Assembly (NCBI GenBank): GCA_032433765.1
Contig: JAVIAB010000073.1
Span: forward strand, 69,545,087-69,609,086
DNA length: 64,000 nt
Source of the DNA: Megaustenia siamemsis
Lineage: Eukaryota; Mollusca; Gastropoda; Stylommatophora; Ariophantidae
Reading direction: 5' to 3'
The translations under genes and the position numbers were made by a program. Positions 1-11,190 of this stretch are shown here, piece by piece. The notes beneath the pieces were generated by a model. It did not search any database and had not been told where the DNA came from. It saw only the letters and a program-made list of their open reading frames with translations. How positions within the stretch are numbered: position 1 is the first letter of the stretch; each line of letters begins with the position of its first letter.

Positions 1-852
1 GTTATCATAGCTGCTTTTCTTTTCGTGAGGTCTACGGACATTAGTTGTGTTTTCCTCTACGTTTATTTAACACACACATTGATTATATATCTTTGTTCAA
101 TATACATGGCAGTTCAATATTTGACAACTGAGCTGTGCTTGAATCTCCTTTGTCAGTCACAGTGTACACAAAGAATGCAAACTAGTTCTTTCATTGCTGT
201 CTATATTGATCATGGTCGTTATAAAAGCATTATTTACCTTGTGAAGCGTCAATCTGATGTACTAGCACTCACGTATTAATGACAATAGAAATTATATTCT
301 TTCTTTCTGTCGTTCACCCGATGACTTCTACAGGAATTGATTGTACGCTTCGCCATCTCTACATAGATGGACGTTAAGTGGGCGAAGATACGTTATGTTA
401 TAGCTAGCAGTAGAACTGTAATATTTGCTCCTTTCTGTCCATCCAACTTCAGCATGTTATTTTTGAGTACCGAGTTGTCTCCCCTACTCCCTTGGTCAGA
501 CGATACAGGTTAGTCTGTTTCTGGAGGCACCTCGGAAAAGTGGAGTAGGATCTGGATGGTTCTGGCGCAGCTCTTCTGTTACTCTTCACTTCCTCTTCTG
601 TTCCTTGTCTCCAAGAGGTTAAACTCACTGAACATTTCCAATTATTTTGTTTCCCTTTCACGACTTGATTTTTACGGAAAGGTGGGGGGAGTGGGGTGGT
701 GCTTCTTTAAAATAAAATGTTAACTCACTGAACTTCAATTCATATATTATTGATTGCATCTTCATTGTCGTTTAGTTAATAGTGGCATTCTGTTTGGTAT
801 TTGAGGGTCTAACATAGCCTTTAGGTTTCTTTTATCTCTAAATGACAGCAGT
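1..852. other. Unannotated leading segment
   Basis: No gene or recognisable mobile element was found. Short open frames here have no family features, biased composition or splice context that would support coding. Confidence 0.5.
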
Positions 853-1653
853 TGTTGAGCTGTCTCGCTAGGAAGATGTTTGTAGTTAGAGCTGTCTTAT
901 CTAGGAAGATGTTTGTAGTTAGAGCTGTCTTATCAAGGTTGATGTTTGTAGTTAGAGCTGAATTATCTAGGAAGATGTTTGTAGATAGAGCTGTCTTATC
1001 TAGGAAGTTGTTTTTAGTTAGAGCTGTCTTATCTAGGAAGATGTTTGTAGTTAGAGCTGTCTTATCTAGGAAGATGTTTGTAGTTAGAGCTGTCTTATCT
1101 AAGAAGATGTTTGTAGTTAGAGCTGTCTTATCAAGGTTGATGTTTGTAGTTAGAGCTGAATTATCTAGGAAGATGTTTGTAGTTAGAGCTGTCTTATCTA
1201 GGAAGATGTTTGTAGTTAGAGCTGTCTTATCTAGGTTGATGTTTGTAGTTAGAGCTGTCTTATCTAGGAAGATGTTTGTAGTTAGAGCTGTCTTATCTAG
1301 GAAGTTGTTTGCAGATAGAGCTGTCTTATCTAGGTTGATGTTTGTAGTTAGAGTTGTCTTATATAGGAAGATGTTTGTAGTTAGAGCTGTCATATCTAGA
1401 AATTGTTTGTAGTTAGAGCTGTCTTATCTAGAAGTTGTTTATAGTTAGAGCTGTCTTATCTAGAAATTGTTTGTAGTTAGAGCTGTCTTATATAGGAAGA
1501 TGTTGTAGTTAGAGCTGTCTTATCTAGAAATTGTTTGTAGTTATAGCTGTCTTATATAGGAAGATGTTTGTAGTTAGAGCTGTCTTATCTAGAAATTGTT
1601 TGTAGTTAGAGCTGTCTTATCTAGAAATTGTTTATAGTTAGAGCTGTCTTATC
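853..1653. repeat. 33-bp minisatellite, about 25 copies
   Basis: The unit is built on AGAGCTGTCTTATCTAGGAA followed by GATGTTTGTAGTT (33 bp). The first ~16 copies keep exactly 33 bp. From about 1390 the copies shorten to 28-32 bp by losing bases around the GGAAGATG segment. Because 33 is divisible by three, both strands carry long repetitive open frames (852-1412 + and 821-1393 -); these are array artefacts. Confidence 0.95.
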
Positions 1654-1880
1654 TGTCGTTACGTAATGAAGGATGCTGACTGTTGTATTGTTACGTAATC
1701 AATGATGCTGATTACTGTGGCGTTACGTAATCAATGATGCTGATTACTGTATCGTTACGTAATCAATGTTGCCGATTACTGTATCGTTACGTAATCATGT
1801 TGCTGACTACTGTATCGTTACGTAATCAATGTTCCTGATTACTGTATCGTTACGTAATTGAGGACACTGACTCCTGTTTC
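1654..1880. repeat. 31-bp minisatellite, about 7 copies
   Basis: It directly abuts the 33-bp array. Each unit begins CGTTACGTAATCAATG and ends GATTACTGTAT. Every copy carries the 8-bp palindrome TTACGTAA. The last copy is degenerate (about 1855-1880). Confidence 0.93.
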
Positions 1881-2321
1881 GATAAGTGACCAAGGTGCTG
1901 TTAAATTATATTCGGTTTGCTTTTTCGACACATGGGCAAAGCCAGTATGAGTACGTGTCCTGTGAAGTGACGCTGGATATGCAGTTTTTATTCCTTGGGT
2001 AAGTGTCCCAAGCCAACAATTGTTTACCCGCCCTGCTACAAGACCCAGGGCTTCCCCTACCTATTCATCGAGGTCCTAATCTTCCTCTATCTCTGAAACC
2101 AGATGGTAGACTACTGTAGACTCATAATGATAGCCAGTTAGGACCCATTCTTAATAGATGCTCGAACCATTTGTCATTCTCTTGTTTTCTCTGTGTTTGA
2201 TACGCTGTGTGATTCCAACAAGTGTTTCTCATGCCTCCGTATCTCATTAAGCCTTTTCTTCATTGCTTGTTCTCAACGTCTCTTATCTGCTCGAAAGATG
2301 TGATACTTCTTCAACATGTCC
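1881..2321. other. Unique spacer between arrays
   Basis: No coding, RNA or transposon signature was recognised. It separates the 31-bp array from the large 34-bp array. Confidence 0.5.
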
Positions 2322-5300
2322 ATCATTGTCAACGGAGGGTTAGTATACATTGCTGTTTGTCGTTGTTAACAGAGGGTTGGCAGAAGTCGCTGTGTATCGT
2401 TAATAAAGGGTTGGCAGAAGTCGTTGTGTATCGTTAATAAAGGTTGGCAGAAGTCGTTGTGTATCGTTAATAAAGGGTTGGCAGAAGTCGTTGTGTATCG
2501 TTAACAGATGGTTGGCAGAAGCTACTGTTACGTTAACATGGGGCTGGCAGAAGTCACTGTGTATCGTTAACAGAGGGTTGGCAGAAGTCGCTGTGTATCG
2601 TTAATAAGGGTCGGCAGAAGTCGTTGTGTATCGTTAATAAAGGGTTGGCAGAAGTCGTTGTGTATCGTTAATAAAGGGTTGGCAGAAGTCGTTGTGTATC
2701 GTTATAAAAGGGTTGGCAGAAGTCGCTGTGTATCGTTAATAAAGGGTTGGCAGAAGTCGTTGTGTATCGTTAATAAAGGGTTGGCAGAAGTCGTTGTGTA
2801 TCGTTAATAAGGGTTGGCAGAAGTCGTTGTGTATCGTTAACAGATGGTTGGCAGAAGCTACTGTTACGTTAACATGGGGCTGGCAGAAGTCACTGTGTAT
2901 CGTTAACAGAGGGTTGGCAGAAGTCGCTGTGTATCGTTAATAAAGGGTCGGCAGAAGTCGTTGTGTATCGTTAATAAAGGGTTGGCAGAAGTCGTTGTGT
3001 ATCGTTATAAAGGGTTGGCAGAAGTCGTTGTGTATCGTTATAAGGGTTGGCAGAAGTCGCTGTGTATCGTTAATAAAGGGTTGGCAGAAGTCGTTGTGTA
3101 TCGTTAATAAAGGGTTGGCAGAAGTCGTTGTGTATCGTTAATAAAGGGTTGGCAGAAATCGTTGTGTATCGTTTAATAAAGGTTGGCAGAAGTCGTTGTG
3201 TATCGTTAATAAAGGGTTGGCAGAAGTCGCTGTGTATCGTTAATAAAGGGTTGGCAGAAGTCGTTGTGTATCGTTAATAAAGGGTTGGCACAAGTCGTTG
3301 TGTATCGTTAATAAAGGTTGGCAGAAGTCGCTGTGTATCGTTAACAGAGGTTTGCAGAGGTCGTTATGTATCGTTAACAGAAGTTTGGCAGAGGTCGTTG
3401 TGTATCGTTAACAGAGGTTTGGCAGAGGTCGTTATGTATCGTTAACAGAGGGTTGGCAGAAGTCGCTGTGTATCGTTAATAAGGGTTGGCAGAAGTCGTT
3501 GTGTATCGTTAATAAAGGGTTGGCAGAAGTCGTTGTGTATCGTTAATAAAGGGTTGGCAGAAGTCGTTGTGTATCGTTAATAAAGGTTGGCAGAAGTCGC
3601 TGTGTATCGTTAATAAAGGGTTGGCAGAAGTCGTTGTGTATCGTTAATAAAGGGTTGGCAGAAGTCGTTGTGTATCGTAATAAAGGTTGGCAGAAGTCGC
3701 TGTGTATCGTTAACAGAGGTTTGGCAGAGGTCGTTATGTATCGTTAACAGAGGTTTGGCAGAGGTCGTTGTGTATCGTTAACAGAGGGTTGGCAGAGGTC
3801 GTTGTGTATCGTTAACAGAGGTTTGGCAGACGTTGTTGTGTATCGTTAACAGAGGTTTGGCAGACGTTGTTGTGTATCGTTGGCAGAGGTCGTTGTGTAT
3901 CGTTAACAGAGGTTTGGCAGACGTCGTTGTGTATCGTTAACAGAGGGTTGGCAAAAGTCGTTGTGCATCATTAACAGAGGGTTGGCAGAAGTCGTGCATC
4001 GTTAACAGAGGGTTGGCAGAAGTCGCTGTGTATCGTTAACGTAGGTTTGGCAGAGGTCGTTGTGTATCGTTAACAGAGGGTTGGCAGAAGTCGCTGTGTA
4101 TCGTTAACGTAGGTTGGCAGAGGTCGTTGTGTATCGTTAACAGAGGGTTGGCAGAAGTCGCTGTGTATCGTTAACAGAGGGTTGGCAGAAGTCGCTGTGT
4201 ATCGTTAACAGAGGGTTGGCAGAAGTCGCTGTGTATCGTTAACAGAGGATTAGCAGAAGTCGCTATGTATCGTTAACAGAGGTTTGGCAGAGGTCGTTGT
4301 GTATCTTTAACATAGGTTTGTCAGAGGTCGTTGTGTATCGTTAACAGAGGGTTGGCAGAAGTCGCTGTGTATCGTTAATAAGGGTTGGCAGAAGTCACGG
4401 TGTATCGTTAATAAAGGGTTGGCAGAAGTCGTTGTGTATCGTTAATAAAGGGTTGGTAGAAGTCGCTGTGTATCGTTATAAAGAGTTGGCAGAAGTCGCT
4501 GTGTATCGTTAACAGAGGGTTGGCAGAAGTCGCTGTGTATCGTTAATAAAGGGTTGGCAGTAGTCACGGTGTATCGTTAATAAAGGTTGGCAGAAGTCGC
4601 TGTGTATCGTTAATAAAGGGTTGGCAGAAGTCGCTGTGTATCGTTAATAAGGGTTGGCAGAAGTCGTGTATCGTTAACAGAGGATTGACAGAAGTCGTGT
4701 ATCGTTAAAAGAGGGTTGGCAGAAGTCGCTGTGTATCGTTAATAAAGGGTTGGCAGAAGTCGCTGTGTATCGTTAACAGAGATTGGCAGAAGTCGTGTAT
4801 CGTTAACAGAGGTTGGCAGAAGTCGTGTATCGTTAACATGGGGTTGGCAGAAGTCGTGTATCGTTAACATGGGGTTGGCAGAAGTCGTTGTGTATCGTTA
4901 ACAGAGGGTAGGCAGCAGTGGCCGTGTATCGTTAACATGGGTTGGCAGAAGTCGTGTATCGTTAAAAGAGGGTTGGCAGAAGTCGTGTATCGTTAACAGA
5001 GGGTTGCCAGAAGTCGTGTATCGTTAAAAGAGGTTGGCAGAAGTCGTGTATCGTTAACAGAGGGTTGGCAGAAGTCGTGTATCGTTAACATGGGGTTGGC
5101 AGAAGTCGCTGTGTATCGTTAACAGAGGTAGCAGCAGTGGACGTTTATCGTTAACATGGGGTTGGCAGAAGTCGTGTATCGTTAACATGGGGTTGGCAGA
5201 AGTCGTGTATCGTTAACATGGGGTTGGCAGAAGTCGTGTATCGTTAAAAGAGGGTTGGCAGAAGTCGTGTATCGTTAACAGGGTTGCCAGAAGTCGTGTA

Positions 5301-6140
5301 TCGTTAAAAGAGGGTTGGCAGAAGTCGTGCATCGTTAACAGAGGGTTGGCAGAAGTCGTGTATCGTTAACAGAGGGTTGCCAGAAGTCGTGTATCGTTAA
5401 AAGGGTTGGCAGAAGTCGTGTATCGTTAACATGGGGTTGGCAGAAGTCGTGTATCGTTAAAAGAGGGTTGGCAGAAGTCGTGTATCGTTAACATGGGGTT
5501 GACAGAAGTCGTGTATCGTTAAAAGAGGGTTGGCAGAAGTCGTGTATCGTTAACAGAGGGTTGCCAGAAGTCGTGTATCGTTAAAAGAGGGTTGGCAGAA
5601 GTCGTGTATCGTTAACATGGGGTTGGCAGAAGTCGTGTATCGTTAAAAGAGGGTTGGCAGATGTCGTGTATCGTTAACAGAGGGTTGGCAGAAGTCGTGT
5701 ATCGTTAACATGGGGTTGGCAGAAGTCGTGTATCGTTAAAAGAGGGCTGGCAGAAGTCGTGTATCGTTAACATTGGGTTGGCAGAAGTCGTGTATCGTTA
5801 AAAGAGGGTTGGCAGAAGTCGTGTATCGTTAACATGGGTTGGCAGAAGTCGTGTATCGTTAAAAGAGGGTTGGCAGAAGTCGTGTATCGTTAACATGGGG
5901 TTGGCAGAAGTCGTGTATCGTTAACATGGGGTTAGCAGAAGTCGTGTATCGTTAAAAGATGGTTGGCAGAAGTCGTGTATCGTTAACATGGGGTTGGCAG
6001 AAGTCGCTGTGTATCGTTAACAGAGGGTAGGCAGCAGTGGCCGTGTATCGTTAACATGGGGTTGGCAGAAGTCGCTGTGTATCGTTGTTAACAGAGAAGT
6101 GGCATAAAGCCATATTTGTCGTTGTTAACTAATGTATGGC
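2322..6140. repeat. 3.8-kb minisatellite, over 100 copies of a 34/29-bp unit
   Basis: The core unit is GGGTTGGCAGAAGTCG, then (C/T)TGTGTATCGTTAA, then a variable 4-5-bp tail such as TAAA, CAGA, CATG or AAGA. Zones are visible. About 2340-3340 is mostly the TAAA-tail 34-bp unit. About 3340-3960 has many GGTTTGGCAGAGGTCG variants. From about 4650 a shorter 29-30-bp form (GTCGTGTATCG) dominates, with AAAAGAGG and AACATGGGG tails often alternating as a dimer. The outer units are degenerate, as is usual at array edges. Most units contain the HpaI-like GTTAAC. Confidence 0.96.
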
Positions 6141-6308
6141 ACAGATTTATCTTATATAATTTGTTAACAAAGGCACGAGTAGATAAACATGAAGAAATAA
6201 TTGAATTAATAGATACGTAAACGAAAGAGTCCAGCAGTAGATGTAAATATAAATGAATAGACCACCAATGTTTGAAGCAATGGAAAAGGACGTGATTTAA
6301 TCTCTTTC

Positions 6309-6531
6309 AGATGTATCTGAGAAGTGAACAGATGGAATATATTGAAACAACTGGGAAAATTGAGGGACGAGGAGGTAGAGGGAAGCAAAGAGAAAAAATA
6401 CCAGGCAGCTTAAGAGAATGGATTGGTAGAAGGTCAACAACAGAAACGATAAATAGCTGTCGAGATCGAAAGTTATTAAGAGACATGTTCACCTACGCCA
6501 GCAAGCTTGGAACTTTATGACGATAATGATC
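6309..6531 (+). mobile_element. LINE-A 3'-end fragment
   Basis: The translation of 6311-6520 matches the C-terminal end of the LINE-A family seen at six places in this window: a Glu-Gln-(Leu/Met)-Glu-Tyr-Ile stretch, a basic Gly/Arg-rich linker, Ser-Leu-Arg-Glu-Trp and Arg-Asp-Arg-Lys-Leu. It ends in a decayed (ATG)n tail. It is a 5'-truncated, dead copy with no reverse transcriptase domain. Confidence 0.8.
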
Positions 6532-6749
6532 TGACCTGATTTCTGACTTCAGTTTGCATCCCATTTTGCCCGTTAAAACGTTTTGTTATCCTCCGTTAAT
6601 CTGTTAGTGACAAATGTTTGTGTTGCCATTGGTTGATATATTGGCACATACTTGCACTGCAGGTCCGTTAAGTTGGAGTGGTGTAGCAACACTGTTCCCC
6701 GAGTTAGATGTAAGTCTTGCACGACGTTCAGTCCGGTTAGGTATTGATT

Positions 6750-7447
6750 CATCATCATCATGTGCCATAACGGTTGGCGTAGGAGATCATGTCCTTCTAC
6801 AATCTTCTATCTACGGTGCATCGTATCAGTTCTGTTGTTGACTGTTTTCCATGTCATGACACCAAGCTATCCAGTATTTTCTCTCTTTGTCGTCCGCGAT
6901 CTTTCTTTCCTTTTATTTTGCCAGTTGTAACCAAGTATTCCAACTTTCCTCTTCTCATGATGTGTCCGAAAGATGTTGATTGTTTCTTTCTGATGTTTTT
7001 TAGGAGCTACCTTTTTATGTTTGCCTCTTTGAGAACTTTCTCATTGGTCTTTTTATCTGTCCAGGAACTTTCAACATTCTTCTGAGAAATCCCATCTCTG
7101 TGGCCTTTAATCGTCTTTTTCATTTGTTTGTCTACTGTCCATGATTCGCTTCCATAGGTCAGAATTGGTTCTATATAGCACCGATGAACTCTCTTTCTCA
7201 TTTCTATTGACATAGATTTGTTGCATAAGATATTTTTCATTTTCTTAAATGCTATTTTGGCCTGAGCTATTCTGCTTTATATTTCCGTGGTGCATCTTCC
7301 ACCCGAGGTTATTATTGTGCCCAGGTATTTGACACGTTGCACTTGTTTCAAATTTGTCCTGTTTATTTTATGCTGCGTGATAGTGATGATTGTTTCTTCG
7401 ATATGACCATTACTTCTGTTTTCTTACTATTCAGACTGAGACCTTTC
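6750..7447 (-). mobile_element. LINE-A copy, 5'-truncated, with 13-bp target duplication
   Basis: Read on the minus strand it encodes the end of a reverse transcriptase ORF. It has a Leu-Thr-Tyr-Gly-Ser-Glu-Ser-Trp motif (in 7007-7240), then the family's Phe-Phe-Gly-His-Ile-Met-Arg-Arg segment, and an (ATG)n tail at its 3' end near 6750. The flanks TTAGGTATTGATT at 6737-6749 and 7448-7460 are identical, which defines the insertion exactly (698 bp). Several stops and frameshifts make it non-coding. Confidence 0.88.
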
Positions 7448-7577
7448 TTAGGTATTGATTAACAGGTACAATTACTGCTTTCTGCTGGAAGATTAGACCT
7501 TGGTCTCTTATTTTTAGTTGTTTAGCTGGATCATGTAGGACTATCCTTGGTATTTGTACCATGCTTGATTACTTTTG

Positions 7578-7826
7578 GGAGCAGCGATAGCTCATTTTTT
7601 TGTGAACTGGACTACACAGATCAAGAGGTAGGGTTCGATCCCAACTGACGGCTTCCGGTTCACCCAGCCTGTAATGGATACCGGATTTTTTTCTGGGAAA
7701 GTAAAGCGGCACGGGCGTAATACCGACCACATTACCCCAAAAATCATGTGCCGAAGGTCTGTAAAAATGTATGGTCACTAACACCATATTCCCTATACGC
7801 CACTTGACGTGACGGGGGGTACTTTA
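7578..7826 (+). mobile_element. SINE-1 (tRNA-derived)
   Basis: About 250 bp. The 5' end resembles a tRNA: a degenerate A box (GATAGCTCA...) and an intact B box (GGTTCGATCCC). The body is CCGGATT, TTTCTGGGAAAGTAAAGCGG, a segment ending CATGTGCCGAAGG, then CCATATTCCCTATACGCCAC. Other copies are at 18463-18720, 21250-22252, 41290-41535 and 58881-59122. The 3' end is GACGGGGGGTACTTT. SINEs are transcribed by RNA polymerase III and mobilised in trans by a LINE; the partner is unknown. Confidence 0.88.
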
Positions 7827-8096
7827 ATTATTTTTTAAAAATTTGTTTTGGCAGAGACGCACTAATTCTGTCATTATTGGTGATAGGTACTTACTTAAAG
7901 GATCTGTATACCTGTGTATTGAAACTGGTGCATTTTGATCGTACATAGAATACTGGAGAGTCATATAATACAAATATATCTTCAGATGAAATAGCATTGT
8001 TCCCAAAATCTAGAAGTCTCTTCAATATGCCCTGACTATTCAGGTTTTATTTTCTGTGAAAGTTGAGACTGTAATCTTGATCGGGTTTAATTTGTG
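7827..8096. other. Unannotated spacer
   Basis: AT-rich sequence between SINE-1 and the 30-bp array. Nothing recognised. Confidence 0.4.
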
Positions 8097-9172
8097 AGTT
8101 AACAGTGCCAAGTTAGGATGTTAGTAAACAGAACCATGAAAGTTAGGATATACATTAATAGCACCATGAAAGTTAGGATATACTGTACATTAATAGCACC
8201 ATGAAAGTTAGGATATACATTAACAGCACCATGAAAGTTAGGATATACATTAATAGCACCATGAAAGTTAGGATATACATTAACAGCACCATGAAAGTTA
8301 GGATATACATTAATAGCACCATGAAAGTTAGGATATACATTAACAGCACCATGATAGTTAGGATATACATTAACAGCACCATGATAGTTAGGATATACAT
8401 TAATAGCACCATGAAAGTTAGGATGTGAATTAACAGCACCATGTGAGTTAGGATGTGAATTAACAGCACCATGAAAGTTAGGATGTGAATTAACAGCACC
8501 ATGAAAGTTAGGATATAAGTTAACAGCACTATGAGAGTTAGGATATAAGTTAACAGCACCATGAGAGTTAGGATATGTTAAAAGCACCATGAAAGTTAGG
8601 ATATAAGTTATCAGGACCATGAAAGTTAGGATATAAGTTAATAGTACCATGAAAGTTAGGATATAAGTTAACAGCACTATGAGAGTTAGGATATAAGTTA
8701 ACAGCACTATGAGTGTTAAGGTGTGAGATAACAGCACCATGAGAGTTAGGATATGAGTTAACAGCACTATGAGAGTTAGGATATAAGTTAACAGCACCAT
8801 GAGAGTTAGGATATGAGATAACAACACCATGAGAGTTATGGTATGAAATAACAGCACCATGAGAGTTAGGATATAAGTTAACAGTACCATGAGAGTTAGG
8901 GTATGAGATAACAGCACCATGAGAGTTATGGTATGAGTTAACAGCACTATGAGAGTTAGGGTATGAGATAACAACACCATGAGAGTTATGGTATGAGTTA
9001 ACAGCACCATGAGAGTTAGGATATAAGTTAACAGCACCATGAGAGTTAGGATATAAGTTAACAGCACCATGAAAGTTAGGGTATGAGATAACAACATCAT
9101 GAGAGTTATGGTATGAGATAACAGCACCATGAGAGTTAGGGTATAAGTTAACAGCAGCTTTAGAGGTAGGCA
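8097..9172. repeat. 30-bp minisatellite, about 35 copies
   Basis: The unit is TTAACAGCACCATGAGAGTT followed by AGGATATAAG (30 bp). Early copies (8100-8430) carry ATGAAAGTTAGGATATACAT; later ones carry ATGAGAGTTAGGATATAAGT. A subset in 8700-9130 has GGTATGAGA. The 10-codon period keeps several frames open (for example 8099-9205 minus, 368 codons), which is not evidence of a protein. Confidence 0.95.
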
Positions 9173-9279
9173 ATCTCTGGCCGATCGATTGGCTGAACTA
9201 TTCACGAGGATAGTGACGCCTACGTAATAACGATCAATAGTTTATCGATGGAACGAAATGGCAGTCACGAAGACTTTTG

Positions 9280-9508
9280 ATTTGTTGGACACTTAAGAGT
9301 GTATGCATGTGTATGTGCGGAGTGACTCAATGGACATGATCCGCAAATCAGAGTGGGATTTAATTTGTCGGTGAGATCAAATCGGAGATCTAAGATTTGC
9401 AGTATCGCCTTCATGTATATCCAAGACAATGCTGATGTTGGGGGTAACGATTGAGCAGACAAACTGGTCGGTTTGGCAATATTAGTTGATGGACAGCAAA
9501 CGGATCGT
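9280..9508 (+). mobile_element. LINE-H RNase H region, left part (interrupted)
   Basis: In broken plus-strand frames this matches the RNase H tail of the LINE at 61100-62450: an Asn-rich segment followed by Ala-Asp-Lys-Leu and Asp-Gly-Gln-Gln. The match continues at 9973-10170 with Asp-Ile-Ile-Asn-Asn-Leu-Arg-Glu and Arg-Thr-Lys-Asp-Phe, so one older LINE was split by the insertion at 9509-9972. It carries stops and is not coding. Confidence 0.6.
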
Positions 9509-9972
9509 CATCATCATCGCGTGCCTTCTCCGCAACGAAGGTTGGCTACCATGGATCGCCATTCTACTCTGTTTCTTTCTTTGATGGTGCAGGCTGACAT
9601 AGATTGACTTGTCCATCTTTGTTTATGTTACTCGTCCGTGTTAGTCTTGGTTTGCCTCTGCCTCTTTTACCTTGTATTTTTCCTTCCAAAATTACTTTTA
9701 GTAGGCTGTTGTGTCTTTTAACATGCCCCAAAAATTTCATTTGTCTTGTCTTAATTGTATTTAGTAGTTCTCTTTTTATTTTCAGTTGTTTTAAAACTTC
9801 ATCGTTTGTTATCTTTTGTTTCCATCCAATTCTACATATTCTTCTATAAATCCACATTTCAAAGGCTTCAATTTTCTGTTCTGTTTGCTTGTCTAATGTC
9901 CATGTTTCTGCACCATACAGGAATATTGAGAAGACGTAACATTTTGCCATTCTTAGTTTCAGCCCTGCTGAT
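9509..9972 (-). mobile_element. LINE-C copy, 5'-truncated, inside LINE-H
   Basis: The minus-strand frame (within 9564-10022) carries a Leu-Tyr-Gly-Ala-Glu-Thr-Trp motif, Arg-Arg-Ile-Cys-Arg-Ile and a Phe-Leu-Gly-His-Val segment, typical of the region after the reverse transcriptase domain. An (ATG)n tail marks the 3' end at 9509. ACGGATCGT is duplicated at 9500-9508 and 9973-9981. The 25033-25276 copy shares the 3' end, including GGTTGGCTACCATGGA. Confidence 0.87.
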
Positions 9973-10170
9973 ACGGATCGTACAGATATCATTAATAAAC
10001 CTACGAGAGATGAGTCGAACAAAGGATTTTTGACAGAAGTTCAGAATACATGGCTATCTAGGCTGTATGAAGAGGGAGTGAAACCAGTGTTATCGGAACA
10101 GAGCAGCGCTCTGAACAAATGAGAGGATTTATAAATTAACACCAAGCTGGCACAAGTAGTTGCTATGTGC
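9973..10170 (+). mobile_element. LINE-H RNase H region, right part
   Basis: Continuation of the fragment that ends at 9508, after the LINE-C insertion. The reading across the junction resumes at the equivalent of Asp-Ile-Ile-Asn in the 61233-61538 copy. It is degraded, with several stops. Confidence 0.55.
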
Positions 10171-10470
10171 TGATAAACATTTTCAGGAGAAGATCGGAGC
10201 ATGTATGTATGTGTCCGGAGAAGATCTTAACATGACATAACATAATATAACAGGAGAGATAAGATGTGAGTTAACAGCGCCATTGCAGTTAGGACGTGAT
10301 TTAACAGCGCCATATCCTTCATTTACGCTGGCCTTAAATGCTGATATTTTGATGAGAACATGACTGGCGTCCTACGAGTATACAACTGTTCCAGTATGAC
10401 GGTGTCTAGTTGAAGTGGCAGAGTTTTTCTGCTTGATAAGGGATATGAATGTTATGTCTCTACTGTGAGA
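10171..10470. other. Unannotated; two stray 30-bp units
   Basis: Positions about 10255-10312 hold two diverged units of the 30-bp minisatellite (TTAACAGCGCCAT...GTTAGGA). These are probably outliers of the 8097-9172 array displaced by insertion. The rest is unrecognised. Confidence 0.6.
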
Positions 10471-10780
10471 ATATTTGTTTCCTGAAATATGGCTCACTTA
10501 TCATGTTTGTTTCCTGAAATATGGCTCACTTATCATGTTTGTTTCCTGAGATATGGCTTACTTATGATGTTTGTTTCCTGAGATATGGCTTACTTATGAT
10601 GTTTGTTTCTTGAGATATGACTTACTTATGATGTTTGTTTCCTGAAATATGACTTACTTATGATGTTTGTTTCTTGAGATATGGCTTACTTATGATGTTT
10701 GTTTCTTGAGATATGGCTTACTTATGATGTTTGTTTCCTGAGATATGACTTACTTATGATGTTTGTTTCTTGAGATCTAT
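10471..10780. repeat. 32-bp minisatellite, about 10 copies
   Basis: The unit is ATGTTTGTTTCCTGAGATAT followed by GGCTTACTTATG. The first copies carry CTCACTTATC; later ones carry CTTACTTATG. Confidence 0.94.
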
Positions 10781-11190
10781 GTGTGTCCACGGAAGGATGT
10801 TTTTTTTTCTTATTTGTTGTATCTTCCCCACCTTTCTCTATCTTTTTTTCCACTTTCCTCAGATTATCTATCCATCATCATCATCATATTTCGCAAATTT
10901 GTGTTTGCTTCTTGATCTCTCTGAAGCTGTCTTGAGATTTGCAAGGCTGATGAGTACATAAATACATTGATGTGTTTGATGAAAGAGTCAAGAGTAATGA
11001 CAATATATTTTTATTTTTTATTTACAAATCTATGATTTACGTCATTTAGCAGCTTCATAATGTTTGGACACACACATACACGAAGACACAAATATATGAC
11101 TTGTAACCAGGCAAGTTTCTCAAATATTTTTGCTTTCATTCATGTCTCACTTAAAATCTGATCACTTTTTTTAGTGTTCGAATCACATCC
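10781..11190. other. Unannotated
   Basis: No gene is visible. There is a short (ATC)n run near 10873-10886 and an AT-rich stretch near 11000. Confidence 0.4.

Noticed and set aside
821..1412. Overlapping 186-190-codon open frames on both strands
   Set aside because: They lie wholly inside a 33-bp tandem array; a period divisible by three keeps frames open. No complexity, no family features.
2322..6140. CRISPR-like array
   Set aside because: Units are contiguous with no unique spacers, the setting is eukaryotic, and no cas-type genes exist.
2322..6140. Telomeric or subtelomeric repeat
   Set aside because: The GGGTTGG core is superficially telomere-like, but no (TTAGGG)n or other short G-rich telomere run is present.
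8099..9205. 368-codon minus-strand frame with hydrophobic repeats, looking like a multi-pass membrane protein
   Set aside because: It is a translation of the 30-bp minisatellite. Other frames of the same array are equally open.
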